Positions 1 to 8,828 of a DNA stretch of 54,492 nucleotides are shown here, piece by piece (positions within the stretch are counted from its first letter, which is position 1; each line of letters begins with the position of its first letter). This DNA comes from Bordetella parapertussis (GTDB lineage: Bacteria; Pseudomonadota; Gammaproteobacteria; Burkholderiales; Burkholderiaceae_B). The notes below the pieces were generated by a model that saw only the letters and a list, made by a program, of their open reading frames with translations, searched no databases and was not told the origin of the DNA. A program made the position numbers and the translations under genes. Where the stretch lies: positions 1 through 54,492 of the forward strand of contig CAMBZR010000013.1 of NCBI GenBank assembly GCA_945872285.1. The letters are read 5' to 3'.

Positions 1-152
1 ATAATCTTCGCGCAATCGTCGCACAAGAAGCTGTATTCGATCGAATCCCGGTATCGCACGCGATCTCTTTATTTGATATGGATCGCCAATTTGCCGATGT
101 GACTGCTGTGGCCGAGGTGGTGCAGTACTTAAACACTTATTCAAAAAAGTAA
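1..152 (+). CDS. C-terminal end of an unidentified protein (partial)
   Basis: An open frame enters from the left edge; its first whole codon is at position 3 and it ends with TAA at 150-152, giving about 49 residues. The tail contains ITS-like helical sequence ending VAEVVQYLNTYSKK, which superficially resembles the last helix of an acyl carrier protein. No Ser attachment motif is visible because the N-terminal part lies outside the window. It ends 18 bases before the CitE-like gene and reads the same way, so the two may be co-transcribed. The frame is believable from its codon use and its position, but the function is not established. Confidence 0.45.
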   Translation, partial: NLRAIVAQEAVFDRIPVSHAISLFDMDRQFADVTAVAEVVQYLNTYSKK

Positions 153-170
153 AATTTAAAGGTCAAAGGC

Positions 171-1034
171 ATGCGCAGCAAATTATTTGTACCCGCCTCC
201 CGCCCTGAGCTGTTTGCAAAAGCGCTATCTAGCGCGGCCGATGCAATATCTTTCGATCTTGAAGATGCCGTCGAAGAAAGCCGTAAGCCAGCTGCGCGCG
301 CGGCCTTACAGAATCTTTTTAAAGAGGATTTGTCGGCAAATCAGAAATTGATTGTGGTGCGGATCAACGCGATTGAGACACCTCATTTTTTAGCAGACCT
401 TGACGCCATCGTCTGCGCAGCAACGCAGGTGATTAATATTCCGATGGTAGAGGATCCAGCTACCATCAGAGCCGCTGCCGAGGCGCTTGAAAAATTTGAG
501 TCTCAGCGGGGGCTCACGAGACCGATCGGGATTTTGGTCAATATAGAGTCCCCAAAGGGTTTAAGGCGTGCCGCAGAACTAGCGGGTGCGCACTCGCGCG
601 TGGTTGGTTTGCAAATTGGTTTTGGTGACTTGTTCGCGCCCCTTGGGATCGCGTCATGCGAACCGGCTGCGTTGCAAGCTGTGCGCGTCGCCGTACGCTT
701 TGCCGCAGGCGAGGCGGGCGTTCAAGCCTACGATGGCGCGTTTGTTGATATCGCGAATCCCGAAGCGTTCAAGCTTGACGCTCAAGCCGCACAACGCTTA
801 GGCTTTGCGGGTAAGAGCTGTATTCATCCTTCTCAAATCGCGTTGGCCAACGAAGTATTTAGACCAAGCGATGCCGCGATTGCGCACGCTGTGCGCGTGC
901 TCGAGGCCACGAGTCAAAAGTTGGCAGCTGGGGTGGGGGCCTTTGTTGTCGATGGCCGCTTGATTGATGGCCCCTTTATTACCGAGGCCGAGCATACGGT
1001 GGCGCTTGCTAAGCGCTTAGGATTGTTGGCCTAG
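171..1034 (+). CDS. HpcH/HpaI aldolase / citrate lyase beta (CitE-like) family protein
   Basis: This 287-residue protein has the layout of the CitE-like/malyl-CoA lyase family, Mg-dependent TIM barrels that cleave or form C-C bonds in acyl-CoA or oxoacid substrates. Visible motifs are FDLEDAV (28-34), VRIN (63-66, with the substrate-binding Arg64), NIESPKGL (124-131), GFGDLF (150-155) and GKSCIHPSQI near residue 215. Glu126 and Asp153 are spaced like the metal ligands of the family. The usual Leu-Pro-Lys motif reads IPMVEDP here, with Lys replaced by Met92. No citrate lyase alpha or gamma subunit gene is visible, so a stand-alone lyase or thioesterase acting on a CoA ester is more likely than true citrate lyase. 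The substrate is unknown. Confidence 0.85.
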   Translation: MRSKLFVPASRPELFAKALSSAADAISFDLEDAVEESRKPAARAALQNLFKEDLSANQKLIVVRINAIETPHFLADLDAIVCAATQVINIPMVEDPATIRAAAEALEKFESQRGLTRPIGILVNIESPKGLRRAAELAGAHSRVVGLQIGFGDLFAPLGIASCEPAALQAVRVAVRFAAGEAGVQAYDGAFVDIANPEAFKLDAQAAQRLGFAGKSCIHPSQIALANEVFRPSDAAIAHAVRVLEATSQKLAAGVGAFVVDGRLIDGPFITEAEHTVALAKRLGLLA

Positions 1035-1060
1035 GTCGTGCACGCGCAAACGCGAAGAGT

Positions 1061-1678
1061 CTAAACAATCGTCAATACGTCAGCTACCGGCAAGCGTGGT
1101 TTTTGCGGCCAATTGCCGGCTGCGGCGTAGCCCACTGCAACCAACATTGCCGGAACGTCGTTGGCTGAGAGTTTGAATTCACGCGCGACGTCAGCGGGTA
1201 CGAAGCCGATCATGGGGCCGCTGACTAAGCCCATGCCTTGCGCAGCCAACATCAACGTCATGGCGCCCATTGAGGCCGAACGAATCGCTTCGTCGCGTTG
1301 GCGTTGTGGGTTATTTTCGTGGCCACCTGCGGCCATCGCGACCCAGCTATCGTGCGTGGCTTGATCGATGAGCCCTGCAGCGACCGACGGTTTGAGGGCG
1401 TGCGCGAGCGTCTTATGCGCCTCAAGCGTGCCACAAACAATGAAAGTTACCGAAGCATCGACAACCTTTTGTTGACCATACGAGGCGGCTTTTAAGCGCT
1501 CTTTGGCCTCAGGGGATTGCACGGCGATGAATTTCCAGTTCTGAAAATTGAAGGCGGTGGGCGCACAGGTGGCGAGCCGAACCAACTCTTGAATTTGTGA
1601 AGCACTGAGTGTTTTTGTCGGATCAAATTGGTTAGCTGAAATGCGTTGTTCGATTACGTTTTGAATAGATTGGGTCAT
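1061..1678 (-). CDS. Nitroreductase family protein
   Basis: This 205-residue protein matches the FMN-dependent nitroreductase fold. The N-terminal SANQFDP and RLATCAPTAFNFQNWKF (about 36-52) form the typical FMN-binding Arg/Ser-Asn stretch, and GLVSGPMIGF (about 150-160) is the second FMN-contacting segment. The family uses NAD(P)H to reduce nitro groups, quinones or other acceptors in the cytoplasm. The gene is 29 bases downstream of the FAD/Fe-S dehydrogenase on the same strand, so it may be the last gene of that operon. Its 3' end faces the CitE-like gene across a 26-base gap. The natural substrate cannot be read from sequence. Confidence 0.85.
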   Translation of the reverse strand: MTQSIQNVIEQRISANQFDPTKTLSASQIQELVRLATCAPTAFNFQNWKFIAVQSPEAKERLKAASYGQQKVVDASVTFIVCGTLEAHKTLAHALKPSVAAGLIDQATHDSWVAMAAGGHENNPQRQRDEAIRSASMGAMTLMLAAQGMGLVSGPMIGFVPADVAREFKLSANDVPAMLVAVGYAAAGNWPQKPRLPVADVLTIV

Positions 1679-1707
1679 GTTGTCATTTTAAAAAAAAGGA
1701 AAAAGTA

Positions 1708-4700
1708 CTACACCTTCAAGGCTTGCGCGAGTAACTGAGCGGTGTGTACGGCCTTAAGCTCAGCACCATCGTGAATTTGATGCCGACAGCTTGTGCCGTC
1801 TGCGACGACAACGGTGCTCGCTGCGCGGTTACGCACTGCAGGCAATAGGGCGAGCTCAGCCATTTGCAAAGAGGCCTGATGGTGCTCTGCTTCATAGCCA
1901 AAACTTCCGGCCATGCCGCAGCAAGAGGATTCAATCGTAGAGACTTTGAGCTCGGGTATCCAGCTTAAAACGGTTTGAACAGGGGTCAGTGCATCAAACG
2001 CTTTCTGATGACAATGGCCGTGCAATAAGGCGTTGTTGTAGTCAACGGGCTCAAACGCGAGCTTAAAGCGTCCGGCTTTTTGTTCACGGACTAAAAACTC
2101 TTCAAATAAAAACGCTTGCTTAGCCAGTTGTTGCGCCTGCTCGCCATAACCATAGTGCAAAAATTCGTCACGTAGCGTCAGTAAGCACGAGGGTTCAAGA
2201 CCAACAATTGCCACGCCCTGTTCGACAAAGGGCCTTAAAGTGTCAAGCGTGCGCTTGGCCTCGGCCTTGGCTTGCTCGATTAAGCCTGCAGACAAGAAGG
2301 TGCGACCGCAGCATAAAGGGCGTTCTCCCGCCCGTACGTTGAAGTGAACGGTATAGCCCGCAGCTTCTAGCACGCGCTGTGCGGCGTGCGCGTTCTCGGC
2401 TTCAAGATAATGACTAAACGTGTCGACAAATAGCAAAACGTTTTTATTTCCGGCAACAGGCGAAGCTGTACTCACTTTTGAGCTGTTTAAAAACGGTGTC
2501 TTGAAATGCGGCAATGAACGTTGTGTCGCAAAACCCAACGCTCGTTTAGCTAACGCGCCCAGTACCGGTAGCGCTTGGGCAAAGTTTAATAAAGAACCAA
2601 AGCGACTCGCCCACGGCGCATAGTGCGGCATATAGGCGATTAAGCGATCGCGCAGGGTCAATCCGTGCGCTTTGCCCCAGGCGGCACGCGCCTCGATTTT
2701 CATCTTGGCCATATCGACGCCCGTTGGGCAGTCGCGCTTACAGCCTTTGCAAGAGACACAGAGATCCAACGCCTCTTTGACTTCTATGCTTGCTAAGCCG
2801 GCAGTACCAATTTGCCCAGAAAGTGCCTGACGTAAGGTATTGGCGCGCCCCCGAGTCACGTGTTGTTCGTCTTTAGTGATGCGATAGCTTGGGCACATGG
2901 TGCCCGCATCGAACTTACGGCAATGCCCATTGTTATTGCACATCTCGACGGCAGAGGCTAAGCCGTTGGTCAGGTCGACACCCGTACCAGGTTGAGTTTC
3001 AGCACCGGTTAAGGGGTCGCGTAAAACGTTCCAGCTTGACCAGTCGAGGCCGGTTTGAAGCGCTGGCACTTGATAGTCAGGTGCATAGCGAAAATAATTA
3101 CGATCATCCATTTTAGGTGGATGAATCATCTTATCGGGATTGAAGCGGTTGTCGGGATCAAACAGCGTTTTGATTTCGGCGAAGGCTTGATGAATGCGTG
3201 GACCGTATTGCCAGGCAACCCACTCGCCGCGGCACAGACCGTCGCCATGCTCGCCTGAAAACGCACCTTTGTATTCGCGCACTAACGCCGAGGTTTCTTC
3301 AGCGATCGCACGCATTTTAATTGCGCCATCGCGGCGCATATCTAAAATTGGTCGTACGTGAAGCGTACCAACACTTGCATGGGCGTACCAAGTGCCTTCA
3401 GTACCATAGCGATGAAAGACCTCGGTCAAACGCTCAGTGTATTGCGCCAGATGCTCGAGAGGAACGGCGCAGTCTTCAACAAACGAGACTGGTTTGCCAT
3501 CGCCCTTCATGCTCATCATGATATTCAAACCGGCTTTGCGTACATCCCATAAAGACTTTTGCGCGCTTGCCTCGGGCATTTTGACAACGCTATTGGGCAA
3601 GCCATGATCGCTCAAAAGTGTCTCAAGTGCCTCAAGTTTTTTGAGTAATACGTTTTGCTCTTCGCCGGCAAATTCGACTAATAAAATGGCGGCAGGTTGC
3701 CCAAGTAGTGCTTTCTCAACAACTGGCCTGAAAGCGGGGTTAGACATCGCTAGGTCGATCATGGTGCGATCGACTAACTCGACGGCCGTCGGGTTGAGTT
3801 TGACGATGTGCTGCGCCGAATCCATCGCTTGATAAAAGCTCTGAAAGTTCACCACGCCCAACACTTTGTGAACGGGCAGGGGGCACAGCTTAAGGGTGAT
3901 CTGGCGGCTGTACGCTAACGTTCCCTCAGAGCCAACTAAAAGATGCGCCAAGTTGGCGATGCCATCGTCGGTGTAGGCGCGCGGATTTTGGCAGTCAAAT
4001 AAGTCGATGTTGTAACCCGCGACGCGACGCAAGACCTTTGGAATGCGCTCGGCTAACTCGGCGCGTTCGCGCGTGGCAATCGTTTTGAGTGTTTCAAGAA
4101 TATTTTGCAGACGGGTGCCCGTGACGGGTTCGCTTAACGAGCCAAAGCGCGCTTGGGTTCCGTCCGCCAGCACCGCATCGACCGCCAGCACGTTGTGCAC
4201 CATGTTGCCATATTCGATCGAGCGCGAGCCACAAGAATTATTGCCAGTCATTCCACCAATCGTGCATTGTGCACTGGTCGATACATCAACCGGGAACCAC
4301 AGGCCGTGCGGCTTGAGCCAAGCATTTAAGTGGTCAAGCACCATGCCCGGCTCGACGGTGATTGTTTGCGCGGTAGCGTCAAAGGCAATGACATTGCAAA
4401 GCCATTTGCTGTTGTCAATGATCAGCGCATCGCCAACGGTCTGCCCGCACTGACTGGTGCCAGCGCCGCGCGACAGGACCGCGATTTTTTGCTCACGTGC
4501 AATGTCAAGTGCGCGCAGCACATCGGCTTGATCGCGCGGCACAACCACCCCAATGGGGGTGATTTGATAAATCGAAGCGTCGGTTGAATACCGTGCGCGC
4601 GAGCCTGCGTCAAACAAAACATCGCCTCGCAATTCTTTACGCAACAATTGAGCGAGGGGCGAACCACTGCTGGCCGTCGAGGGTAAAAAGTGCAGAGGCT

Positions 4701-4731
4701 TGGCCACCCCTGTTGTTGCAAGTAGACTCAT
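1708..4731 (-). CDS. Fused FAD-linked oxidase / Fe-S 2-hydroxyacid dehydrogenase (D-lactate or glycolate dehydrogenase type)
   Basis: This 1007-residue protein fuses a flavin dehydrogenase with Fe-S and CCG domains, the architecture of YdiJ-type D-2-hydroxyacid dehydrogenases. The PCMH-type FAD-binding domain includes SRGAGTSQCGQ (about 87-97) and GGMTGNNSCGSRS (about 158-170). The oxidase C-terminal domain carries GEHGDGL near residue 495. Fe-S cysteines follow near 600 (CNNNGHC) and 658-668 (CVSCKGCKRDC). Two CCG motifs sit near 807 (LCCGR) and 936 (SCCGM). Such enzymes oxidise D-lactate, glycolate, D-2-hydroxyglutarate or similar acids and pass electrons to quinone. The gene lies 42 bases after a glyoxylate aminotransferase gene, which makes glycolate a reasonable candidate, but D-lactate cannot be excluded. 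Confidence 0.88.
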   Translation of the reverse strand: MSLLATTGVAKPLHFLPSTASSGSPLAQLLRKELRGDVLFDAGSRARYSTDASIYQITPIGVVVPRDQADVLRALDIAREQKIAVLSRGAGTSQCGQTVGDALIIDNSKWLCNVIAFDATAQTITVEPGMVLDHLNAWLKPHGLWFPVDVSTSAQCTIGGMTGNNSCGSRSIEYGNMVHNVLAVDAVLADGTQARFGSLSEPVTGTRLQNILETLKTIATRERAELAERIPKVLRRVAGYNIDLFDCQNPRAYTDDGIANLAHLLVGSEGTLAYSRQITLKLCPLPVHKVLGVVNFQSFYQAMDSAQHIVKLNPTAVELVDRTMIDLAMSNPAFRPVVEKALLGQPAAILLVEFAGEEQNVLLKKLEALETLLSDHGLPNSVVKMPEASAQKSLWDVRKAGLNIMMSMKGDGKPVSFVEDCAVPLEHLAQYTERLTEVFHRYGTEGTWYAHASVGTLHVRPILDMRRDGAIKMRAIAEETSALVREYKGAFSGEHGDGLCRGEWVAWQYGPRIHQAFAEIKTLFDPDNRFNPDKMIHPPKMDDRNYFRYAPDYQVPALQTGLDWSSWNVLRDPLTGAETQPGTGVDLTNGLASAVEMCNNNGHCRKFDAGTMCPSYRITKDEQHVTRGRANTLRQALSGQIGTAGLASIEVKEALDLCVSCKGCKRDCPTGVDMAKMKIEARAAWGKAHGLTLRDRLIAYMPHYAPWASRFGSLLNFAQALPVLGALAKRALGFATQRSLPHFKTPFLNSSKVSTASPVAGNKNVLLFVDTFSHYLEAENAHAAQRVLEAAGYTVHFNVRAGERPLCCGRTFLSAGLIEQAKAEAKRTLDTLRPFVEQGVAIVGLEPSCLLTLRDEFLHYGYGEQAQQLAKQAFLFEEFLVREQKAGRFKLAFEPVDYNNALLHGHCHQKAFDALTPVQTVLSWIPELKVSTIESSCCGMAGSFGYEAEHHQASLQMAELALLPAVRNRAASTVVVADGTSCRHQIHDGAELKAVHTAQLLAQALKV

Positions 4732-4773
4732 TGTTTTCTCTGCGAAACCGTGTCGTTGAGAGCGAGGACGACC

Positions 4774-5988
4774 TTATGCTCCGTGGGAAAAATAATCCAT
4801 GCCGGCTTGCACGCCACTGCCGGCAAGCTTGACGCCTGATAGCTTTAAGCCCATCTCGACCCCCGCTAGCGTGGCCAGCAGCGTGAGGTCGTTGTTGTCG
4901 CCTAAGTGCCCAATTCTGAACATACGGCCTTTGACTTTACCCAAGCCCGTGCCTAGTGACAAGTCGAAACGGCGGTGAATCAATTTGCGAATTTCGTCGG
5001 CGTCCACGCCAACTGGGGTGATGACACCAGTCAAAATCGGCGAGTAGACGCTTGGATCTGCGCACTGAATCGGCAAGCCCCAGGCGTTCACCGCGGCGCG
5101 CACGCCTGCTGCCCAACGTTGATGGCGCGCCAAAATATTGTCAATCCCTTCTTCGGCGAACATATCAATCACCTCTGACAGGCCATACAGAAGATTGGTG
5201 TTCGGAGTCGAGGGCCAGTAGCCACCTTTGTTCATCTCAATGACTTCATCCCAGGCCCAAAACGAACGCGGCATTTTGGCGGTTTTTGAGGCCTCGAGCG
5301 CGCGCACTGACAAGGCGTTAAAACCTAAGCCGGGCGGCAGCATCAAGCCCTTTTGCGAGGCAGCCATTGAGACGTCTATCCCCCACTCATCGTGCCGATA
5401 ATCCGCGCTGCCCAACCCCGAAATGGTGTCAACCATCAGTAAGGCCGGATGCTTGGCATCGTCCAGGGCTTTTCTGACAGCGACGATGTCTGAAGTCACG
5501 CCGGTTGAGGTCTCGTTGTGCACGACACATACAGCTTTGATGCTGTGCTCGCGGTCTTGCACAAGGCGGTCGTGAATTTGATTCGCTTGAACGCCCCGGC
5601 GCCAACCCGCCAAATCGGGAAATTGATCGTCGTGGCCTTGAAATGCTAAGACTTCGGTCTTGAGTCCAAGGCGGGTGGCGAGTCGATTCCATAAAAAGGC
5701 AAAGTGGCCAGTTTCGTACATTAAAACGTGATCGCCTGGACTTAAGGTGTTGGCCAGAGCGGCCTCCCAAGCGCCGGTGCCCGACGCGGGATAAATGATA
5801 ACGGGCTGTTTGGTCTTGAAAATAGTTTGCATGCCTTCAAGGGCTTTGCGGCCTAGGCCCGCAAATTCTGGGCCGCGGTGATCGATAGTCGGCAGGCTAA
5901 TGGCGCGCAGCACACGGTCTGGTACGGGACTGGGACCCGGGATTTGTAAAAAATGGCGACCAGTAGGGTGAAAGTTAAGCTTAATCAT
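4774..5988 (-). CDS. Class V aminotransferase, serine/alanine-glyoxylate aminotransferase type
   Basis: This 404-residue PLP enzyme belongs to the fold-type I class V group that makes glycine from glyoxylate using serine or alanine as donor. The start at 5988 gives the family N-terminus MIKLNFHPTGRHFLQIPGPS; an in-frame extension up to 6126 has no homologous look and was rejected. Other motifs are the phosphate-binding PASGTGAWEAA (67-77), Asp187 in MVDTISGLG and the Schiff-base Lys213 in AASQKGLM. It is the first gene of a unit with the FAD/Fe-S dehydrogenase downstream. Serine as donor would yield hydroxypyruvate. The donor preference is not determined. Confidence 0.9.
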   Translation of the reverse strand: MIKLNFHPTGRHFLQIPGPSPVPDRVLRAISLPTIDHRGPEFAGLGRKALEGMQTIFKTKQPVIIYPASGTGAWEAALANTLSPGDHVLMYETGHFAFLWNRLATRLGLKTEVLAFQGHDDQFPDLAGWRRGVQANQIHDRLVQDREHSIKAVCVVHNETSTGVTSDIVAVRKALDDAKHPALLMVDTISGLGSADYRHDEWGIDVSMAASQKGLMLPPGLGFNALSVRALEASKTAKMPRSFWAWDEVIEMNKGGYWPSTPNTNLLYGLSEVIDMFAEEGIDNILARHQRWAAGVRAAVNAWGLPIQCADPSVYSPILTGVITPVGVDADEIRKLIHRRFDLSLGTGLGKVKGRMFRIGHLGDNNDLTLLATLAGVEMGLKLSGVKLAGSGVQAGMDYFSHGA

Positions 5989-6081
5989 CAATGCTCCAAG
6001 CGATTCATAGGGCAAATTACCACAATCAGCCGAGTTTTGATGGCAAAGCTGACTTGCGCTGCGGGTCGCTTGGGCAGCGAC

Positions 6082-6117
6082 GCTAAGCCAGAGACTAAGC
6101 GAGACACTGAGCGAATC
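6082..6117. repeat. Three imperfect 12-bp tandem units in a divergent promoter region
   Basis: Units at 6082-6093, 6094-6105 and 6106-6117 share the core CTAAGC or CTGAGC at a fixed 12-bp period. They lie in the 196-bp gap between the divergent aminotransferase and efflux genes. Spacing close to one helical turn would suit a multi-site regulator, but no regulator gene is adjacent. Confidence 0.5.
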
Positions 6118-6184
6118 GACAAGCAAAAGGTGGTATCTTGTCTTTTATGTTGTGTGAGTGGCTGGCGAGCAAAGTCAGGCGCCA

Positions 6185-7687
6185 ATGAACAAAAAGACAA
6201 AAAAGGCACGTGCGCGGCCGGTGAGACAACGATTTATTCGCTTTAGAGTTTTTAAATTATTGGTGGTGACGACCGTTGTGGGGTCGTTGTCGGCATGCGC
6301 GCCCTTGCCACCAGAAGATTCGCGCTTTGTCGAAAAAACGAGTCAAGATTTCTCTACGACAATCACTTTTGCTGCGTTGCCGTCGCTCTGGCCAACTGAA
6401 GACTGGTGGTCGACGTATCGCGACGAACAGTTCAATCAGTTGATACGCGAGGCATTAAAAGATTCGCCCGATCTGGCGCTAGCACAGGCACGAGTGCAGC
6501 GGGCTCAGGCCTTGGCTGAGGTAGCTGGGGCACCATTGATGCCCCAGATAACAGGCTCGGGTGCCTTGACCTCTCAGCGTCTCAGTTACAACTACCTGAC
6601 GCCTGAGGCTGCGGTGACGCGCGGCTGGAATCAGTTTGGGCAGGCTGCACTCAACCTGAACTGGGAGATCGATTTTTGGGGTAAGTATCGCGCTGGACTG
6701 GCAGCAGCGACCTCAGAAGTTCAAGCCAAGCTTGCCGAGCAGGCGCAGGCTGCACTGATACTCACAACTGCGACCGCGACGGCTTACGCAGAGCTTGCCC
6801 GCTTGTTTGCCCAGCAAGACGCAACACTACGTGCCGTTGAAGTGCGGGACAAAACCGCCAGTTTATTTGCCGAGCGGTTTAAGCACGGCCTAGAGACGCG
6901 CGGTGGGGTGCGCGAGGCTGACGCGAAAGGCGCGCAGTCAAAGACTGATCTGTTGCTGCTTGCCGAGCAAATTGGCTTGCAGCGTAATCGTTTGGCAGCC
7001 CTGGTTGGAGCAGGGCCAGACCGTGGCTTATCAATACTGCGTCCCAGCGTAACACTTGACGCTGCTGTGGGTCTGCCCAAACAGCTCGCGGCCGATTTAT
7101 TGGGCCGACGGCCAGACGTGGCGGCAGCCAGAGTGCAGGCCCAGGCACAGGCCTCGCGTATCGAGCAAAAACAAGCCGATTTTTATCCGAACATCAATCT
7201 AGCGGGCTTTCTTGGTTTGCAGTCGCTTGGGCTCGAACGTCTTGGTCAGGGCGGTTCGTTGTTCGGCAGTGTGGGCCCCGCCTTGACCTTGCCTATTTTT
7301 ACTGGCGGTCGTTTGCAGGGCGAATTAAAAAGTGCACGCGCCAGTTATGATGAAGCGGTGGCTAATTACAACCGTACCTTAGTACAGGCGTTTCAGGATG
7401 TGGCCGACGCCGTGACGAGTCTGAAGGCCTTGTCTGGTCAGTTAGAGCAGGCCGAGGCAGGCCTTGAGGCAGCGCTAGAGGCCTTTCAAATTGCTGCAAA
7501 TCGTTATCGCGGTGGCTTGGCAAATTATCTTGAAGTATTAATCTCTGAGGACACCATGCTCTTGAGCTTGCGTAGCGTGACCGACCTCAGGGCGCGTCGT
7601 TTTTCTTTATCGATCGCCTTGGTACGTGCCTTGGGTGGCGGCTACCAGTCTTCAAATTTGAACCCTTTGTTACCGCCTCGAACATGA
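6185..7687 (+). CDS. Outer membrane efflux lipoprotein, NodT/OprM family
   Basis: This 500-residue protein is the TolC-like channel of a tripartite pump. With the ATG at 6185 the N-terminus is strongly basic, then hydrophobic, ending in the lipobox LSAC with the lipidated Cys at residue 38. An in-frame GTG at 6158 is possible but adds residues of no signal character. Two OEP repeats follow: an internal duplication typical of the family, with FGQAALNLNWEIDFWGK in the first half and LLGRRPDVAAARVQAQ and LPIFTGGRLQGELK in the second. It overlaps the EmrA-like gene by 4 bases (ATGA), so translation is coupled. The pump exports unknown hydrophobic compounds across both membranes. Confidence 0.93.
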   Translation: MNKKTKKARARPVRQRFIRFRVFKLLVVTTVVGSLSACAPLPPEDSRFVEKTSQDFSTTITFAALPSLWPTEDWWSTYRDEQFNQLIREALKDSPDLALAQARVQRAQALAEVAGAPLMPQITGSGALTSQRLSYNYLTPEAAVTRGWNQFGQAALNLNWEIDFWGKYRAGLAAATSEVQAKLAEQAQAALILTTATATAYAELARLFAQQDATLRAVEVRDKTASLFAERFKHGLETRGGVREADAKGAQSKTDLLLLAEQIGLQRNRLAALVGAGPDRGLSILRPSVTLDAAVGLPKQLAADLLGRRPDVAAARVQAQAQASRIEQKQADFYPNINLAGFLGLQSLGLERLGQGGSLFGSVGPALTLPIFTGGRLQGELKSARASYDEAVANYNRTLVQAFQDVADAVTSLKALSGQLEQAEAGLEAALEAFQIAANRYRGGLANYLEVLISEDTMLLSLRSVTDLRARRFSLSIALVRALGGGYQSSNLNPLLPPRT

Positions 7688-8823
7688 CAGATCAAACCAT
7701 CGACGAAAAATTTTCAAAGGGTCTTGCTGCTCGTACCGTACAGCGCAAAAAATGGCTGCTTAGATTACTGTTGCTTGTGATCGTTGTTGGCGCTTGCTGG
7801 CTGATTTATTGGTTTGTTTATTCTTCGCGCTTTATCTCGACAGACAATGCCTATACGGCGGTTGAGATTTCGCAGGTGACCTCCTCGGTTGAGGGTACCG
7901 TGAAGGCTGTGAATGTGACCGACACGCAAGCTGTGCAGGCGGGTGATATTTTAGTGATGATTGACGATGCCGATACGCGCTTGGCATTGTTAGCGGCGCA
8001 GGCCGATCTTGGTCGCGCCATTCGTCGGGTTGAGAGTTATTTTGCGAACGATCAGGCGCTTGGTGCGCAGGTACTTGCCCGAGAGGCTGAGGTTCAGCGC
8101 GCACAGGCGCAACTCGATGCCTCTGAGGCAGATGATAATCGCGCCACGATTGATTTACGTCGGCGTAAGGCGCTCGAGAAATCGGGTTCTGTCTCGGGCG
8201 AAGAATTGACGCGTGCTGAAAACGCCGCGAGTACGGCGAGTGCTAATTTTTCTGCGGCGCGCGCCAATCTAGCGCTAGCGCGCGCCAACCTCGAGGTCGC
8301 GCGGGGCGCGAGGTTAATGAATCAGACCTTGATTGTTGACGCCACGCTTGAAAATAATCCTGAAGTGGTATTTGCGCGTGCAAAAGTCGAGCAGGCGCAA
8401 CTGAACCAGACGCGTACGACCATTCGCGCCCCAGTCAGTGGAGTCATTGCCAAGCGGCAAGTACAGGTTGGTCAACGCGTTCACACGACAACACAGATGC
8501 TGTCGGTTGTGCCGACGCAATTCATGCACGTCAATGCAAATTTTAAAGAAGTACAGTTGCCAAAGGTCAAGATTGGTCAACGGGTTGAGTTGAGATCTGA
8601 TCTGTATGGTGATGACGTGGTGTTTAAGGGCACTGTCGAAGGTTTTTCTGGCGGGACGGGTTCTGCGTTTGCCATCATTCCCGCCCAAAACGCGACCGGT
8701 AATTGGATTAAGGTCGTGCAACGTGTTCCAGTGCGCATCAAGTTAGATTCTGACGAATTAAAAAGATATCCCTTAACGGTTGGCTTGTCGATGACGGTTA
8801 GTATCGATACCTCAACGCGGTAG
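7684..8823 (+). CDS. HlyD/EmrA-family periplasmic adaptor of efflux pump
   Basis: This 379-residue membrane fusion protein has a short cytoplasmic N-terminus, one transmembrane helix at about 24-44 (LLRLLLLVIVVGACWLIYWF) and a periplasmic part. The first biotinyl-lipoyl half contains DNAYTAVEISQVTSSVEG (about 54-71). A long Ala/Glu/Arg-rich alpha-hairpin spans about 100-235, and the second half contains TTIRAPVSGVIAKRQVQVG. It links the inner membrane EmrB-like transporter to the outer membrane channel. The gene overlaps the channel gene by 4 bases and is 5 bases from the transporter gene, so the three form one operon. Confidence 0.93.
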   Translation: MTDQTIDEKFSKGLAARTVQRKKWLLRLLLLVIVVGACWLIYWFVYSSRFISTDNAYTAVEISQVTSSVEGTVKAVNVTDTQAVQAGDILVMIDDADTRLALLAAQADLGRAIRRVESYFANDQALGAQVLAREAEVQRAQAQLDASEADDNRATIDLRRRKALEKSGSVSGEELTRAENAASTASANFSAARANLALARANLEVARGARLMNQTLIVDATLENNPEVVFARAKVEQAQLNQTRTTIRAPVSGVIAKRQVQVGQRVHTTTQMLSVVPTQFMHVNANFKEVQLPKVKIGQRVELRSDLYGDDVVFKGTVEGFSGGTGSAFAIIPAQNATGNWIKVVQRVPVRIKLDSDELKRYPLTVGLSMTVSIDTSTR

Positions 8824-8828
8824 CACTC

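Noticed and set aside
4043..4453. 136-codon plus-strand frame inside the FAD/Fe-S dehydrogenase gene
   Set aside because: The opposite strand carries a well-conserved domain; this is an antisense shadow.
5989..6126. N-terminal extension of the aminotransferase gene
   Set aside because: The extension is low-complexity Ser/Leu from the 12-bp repeats, and family homology starts at the ATG at 5988.
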